DNA from: Phycisphaeraceae bacterium
Lineage (GTDB): Bacteria; Planctomycetota; Phycisphaerae; Phycisphaerales; Phycisphaeraceae
DNA length: 6,998 nucleotides
NCBI GenBank assembly: GCA_003552605.1
Contig: PUNN01000251.1
Location: 1 to 6,998, forward strand
Direction of reading: 5' to 3'
Below are positions 5,489 to 6,998 of this stretch, in pieces; within the stretch, counting starts at the first letter, position 1, and each line of letters starts with the position of its first letter. The position numbers and the translations under genes are program-made. The notes below the pieces were generated by a model, which saw only the letters and a list, made by a program, of their open reading frames with translations, was not told where the DNA came from and ran no database searches.

Positions 5489-6998
5489 CTATTGCCAACG
5501 GCCGGACTCGCGACCGGTGGCATCGAGCACCTCGCCAGCGGTGTCAAACAGGCGTTGGGCGTGCTCACGCCACGGGAGACTGACATAGCCCTGCCACACT
5601 CTCGAACCGGCCCGGACCTGCCCGCCGTGTTCGCGGATCACCTCATACGCCCGGTCAAGCAGGTCATCATCGAGAAGGGCCTTGAGGTCTTCATCGGCCA
5701 GCACCATTTCGATGGCGATGCGTGCCTCGGTCTCCTGCACACCTTCGCGCAATTGGGCAAAAGACACGGTCGGTTCCGGCCCATCGGGCCCGGGCGCCAG
5801 CAGGAACTCGTGATTGCGCATCAGGTTCACCCAACCCCCCATTCTGAGCAGGCGTGTAAACCCATCCCCACCCTCGCTCGGGACGGGCCAGTAGTCGAGC
5901 TGAAAACGGCTCACACCGCGGAACGAGCGGCTGCGGTTGACGCTGATGGCGTTGCTGACCAGAGCCCGGTAGGTAGCCGGAATCCTGCCTGTGCCGGAAA
6001 AACTGTGAAAGTGGAAGCGTGCGAGGGTGGTCTGAAGGAACTCACCATCCCAGCCGCCGATGATGCCGCGCTCCGGTACGCGTACATCCGCCTGCCACGG
6101 ATAGGCGTGGTACTCGACCTCGAGGCCATCCACGTTCAGCTCACCCTCGCGCGGCCGGTAGCCGCGGGCGTGCGAGACACTGCTCCACGGGATATCCGGG
6201 GCGATCTCTTCGAAGAACTCGCGGGTCTCGCGCTGCGGCTTTCCATCATGGGCACTCGAGATCATCACCCCATCACGGTCCCAGCCGAGTTGATCGACAA
6301 CATCAAGCACACCCTCGATGGCCGGCTTCCAGAACGCTTCGCTGCCCTGCTCACCGTACCAGGGCGCATCGTAACGTGATGTTTCCCCTGTCTCGGGATC
6401 AAGCAGTGTGACCTTCGCATGTCCATTGCCACGATGCCCGCCCATGATCACATCCCACAGATACAGACCGAGCACATCCGGCTGACCGAAGCGTTCATCA
6501 AACAGCTTCAGGTAGCGCTCGAGCACCTCGAGATCGACCTCGTACCCATCATCGCGCTCGATCCACCGCACCAGCGTCTCGCTGCTGCCGAGGTGGTTGT
6601 CCATGGCCATGGGGAGATAGAGCACATCGTTGCCGATCGAGGCCATGCGATCGAAGACCTTGCCGAGCAGCTCGAAATGCTCATCGGACCACAGCTCGAC
6701 CTCGTACCGCCGCGCGGTGTTCTCGGGGTTGTGCAGCATGCCCACGTGGGCGACGGTCTGATCGGCCGGTGGCATCTTGAATCGGCCCACGTGCAACTCG
6801 ACCGGCACCGTCCGGCGGTCTCCGGCGGCTTCGACCACCGCCTCGCCGGTGTAACGGCCGGGCGCAGCATCCCGGGCAATGCGCGCTTCAACCCAGAGAC
6901 TGTGCAGCGTGTCACTGCCGCCGGGTTTCTCCGAAAGGATGTGGTGGGTGTCGGTGCGGTGCCCATCATCGGCCCCGAATCGGTCGCGATGATACGTC
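5489..6998 (-). CDS. Putative GH123/DUF4091-like glycoside hydrolase, N-terminus outside window
   Basis: 502 residues are visible, ending at TAG 5489-5491. The frame stays open to the right edge, so the GTG at 6838 is not taken as the start and the true start lies beyond 6998. Visible residues about 34-77 (LWVEARIARDAAPGRYTGEA, then VPVELHVGRFKMP) match the beta-sandwich that precedes the catalytic domain in GH123/DUF4091 (DUF6067) proteins. An alpha/beta, barrel-like region follows (about 80-330), with FDRMASIGNDVLYLP, a helix ERYLKLFDERFG and a strand LGLYLWD at about 178-182. The motif LREGVQETEARI at about 416-427 matches the LREGxxDxE motif near the C-terminus of these proteins. GH123 members cleave beta-N-acetylgalactosaminides. 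The Asp-Glu pair expected after the LYLWD strand is not seen here, so activity and substrate are uncertain. It converges on pgeF, 69 bp apart, with no clear terminator hairpin in that gap. Confidence 0.7.
   Translation of the reverse strand, partial: TYHRDRFGADDGHRTDTHHILSEKPGGSDTLHSLWVEARIARDAAPGRYTGEAVVEAAGDRRTVPVELHVGRFKMPPADQTVAHVGMLHNPENTARRYEVELWSDEHFELLGKVFDRMASIGNDVLYLPMAMDNHLGSSETLVRWIERDDGYEVDLEVLERYLKLFDERFGQPDVLGLYLWDVIMGGHRGNGHAKVTLLDPETGETSRYDAPWYGEQGSEAFWKPAIEGVLDVVDQLGWDRDGVMISSAHDGKPQRETREFFEEIAPDIPWSSVSHARGYRPREGELNVDGLEVEYHAYPWQADVRVPERGIIGGWDGEFLQTTLARFHFHSFSGTGRIPATYRALVSNAISVNRSRSFRGVSRFQLDYWPVPSEGGDGFTRLLRMGGWVNLMRNHEFLLAPGPDGPEPTVSFAQLREGVQETEARIAIEMVLADEDLKALLDDDLLDRAYEVIREHGGQVRAGSRVWQGYVSLPWREHAQRLFDTAGEVLDATGRESGRWQ

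Noticed and set aside
5486..6379. Open frame of 297 codons on the plus strand
   Set aside because: It is antisense to the GH123-like gene, whose minus-strand protein has coherent family motifs over the same interval.
1..6998. Defence island, CRISPR array, tRNA or rRNA gene
   Set aside because: No regularly spaced repeats, tRNA-like folds, rRNA segments or defence-protein motifs were found on either strand.

Overview
This window is GC-rich, tightly packed bacterial chromosome. The gene content and protein style suggest a planctomycete, probably a Phycisphaerae-like lineage. The pointers are a TolB-like PD40 lipoprotein, a secreted CsgG/LpoB-like protein, a GH123/DUF4091-like enzyme and short Pro/Asp/Glu-rich linkers. 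This assignment is an impression from the proteins, not a phylogenetic result.

Layout. The left edge (2-100, +) holds the last 32 codons of a protein that resembles the C-terminus of IS630-type transposases. Four genes follow on the minus strand. In transcription order they are: a TolB-like lipoprotein with six PD40 beta-propeller repeats (4281 to 2848); a secreted CsgG/LpoB-like protein (2740 to 1922); a 134-residue protein of unknown function starting at GTG (1917 to 1513), 4 bp behind its upstream neighbour; and a XerC-like tyrosine recombinase (1314 to 133). The recombinase has all its catalytic residues but carries a hydrophilic insert of about 90 residues inside its DNA-binding N-terminal domain. 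A divergent intergenic region of about 300 bp (4282-4579) separates this block from pgeF/yfiH (4580-5419, +), a peptidoglycan-editing/purine-nucleoside enzyme of the DUF152 family. Converging on pgeF from the right is a long minus-strand gene (5489 to beyond 6998). Its N-terminus lies outside the window, and it looks like a GH123/DUF4091-type putative glycoside hydrolase.

How the genes may work together. The first two minus-strand genes are both exported and probably act in the cell envelope. The small unknown protein is almost certainly co-transcribed and probably translationally coupled with the CsgG/LpoB-like gene. XerC follows after a 198-bp gap and may be on the same transcript or have its own promoter. 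pgeF also concerns peptidoglycan quality, so the neighbourhood has an envelope and chromosome-segregation flavour. It does not form a recognisable defence, CRISPR or biosynthetic system. No rRNA, tRNA, CRISPR array or complete mobile element was seen. The most notable points are the Xer insert, the unknown 134-residue protein and the unusual active-site region of the putative glycosidase.
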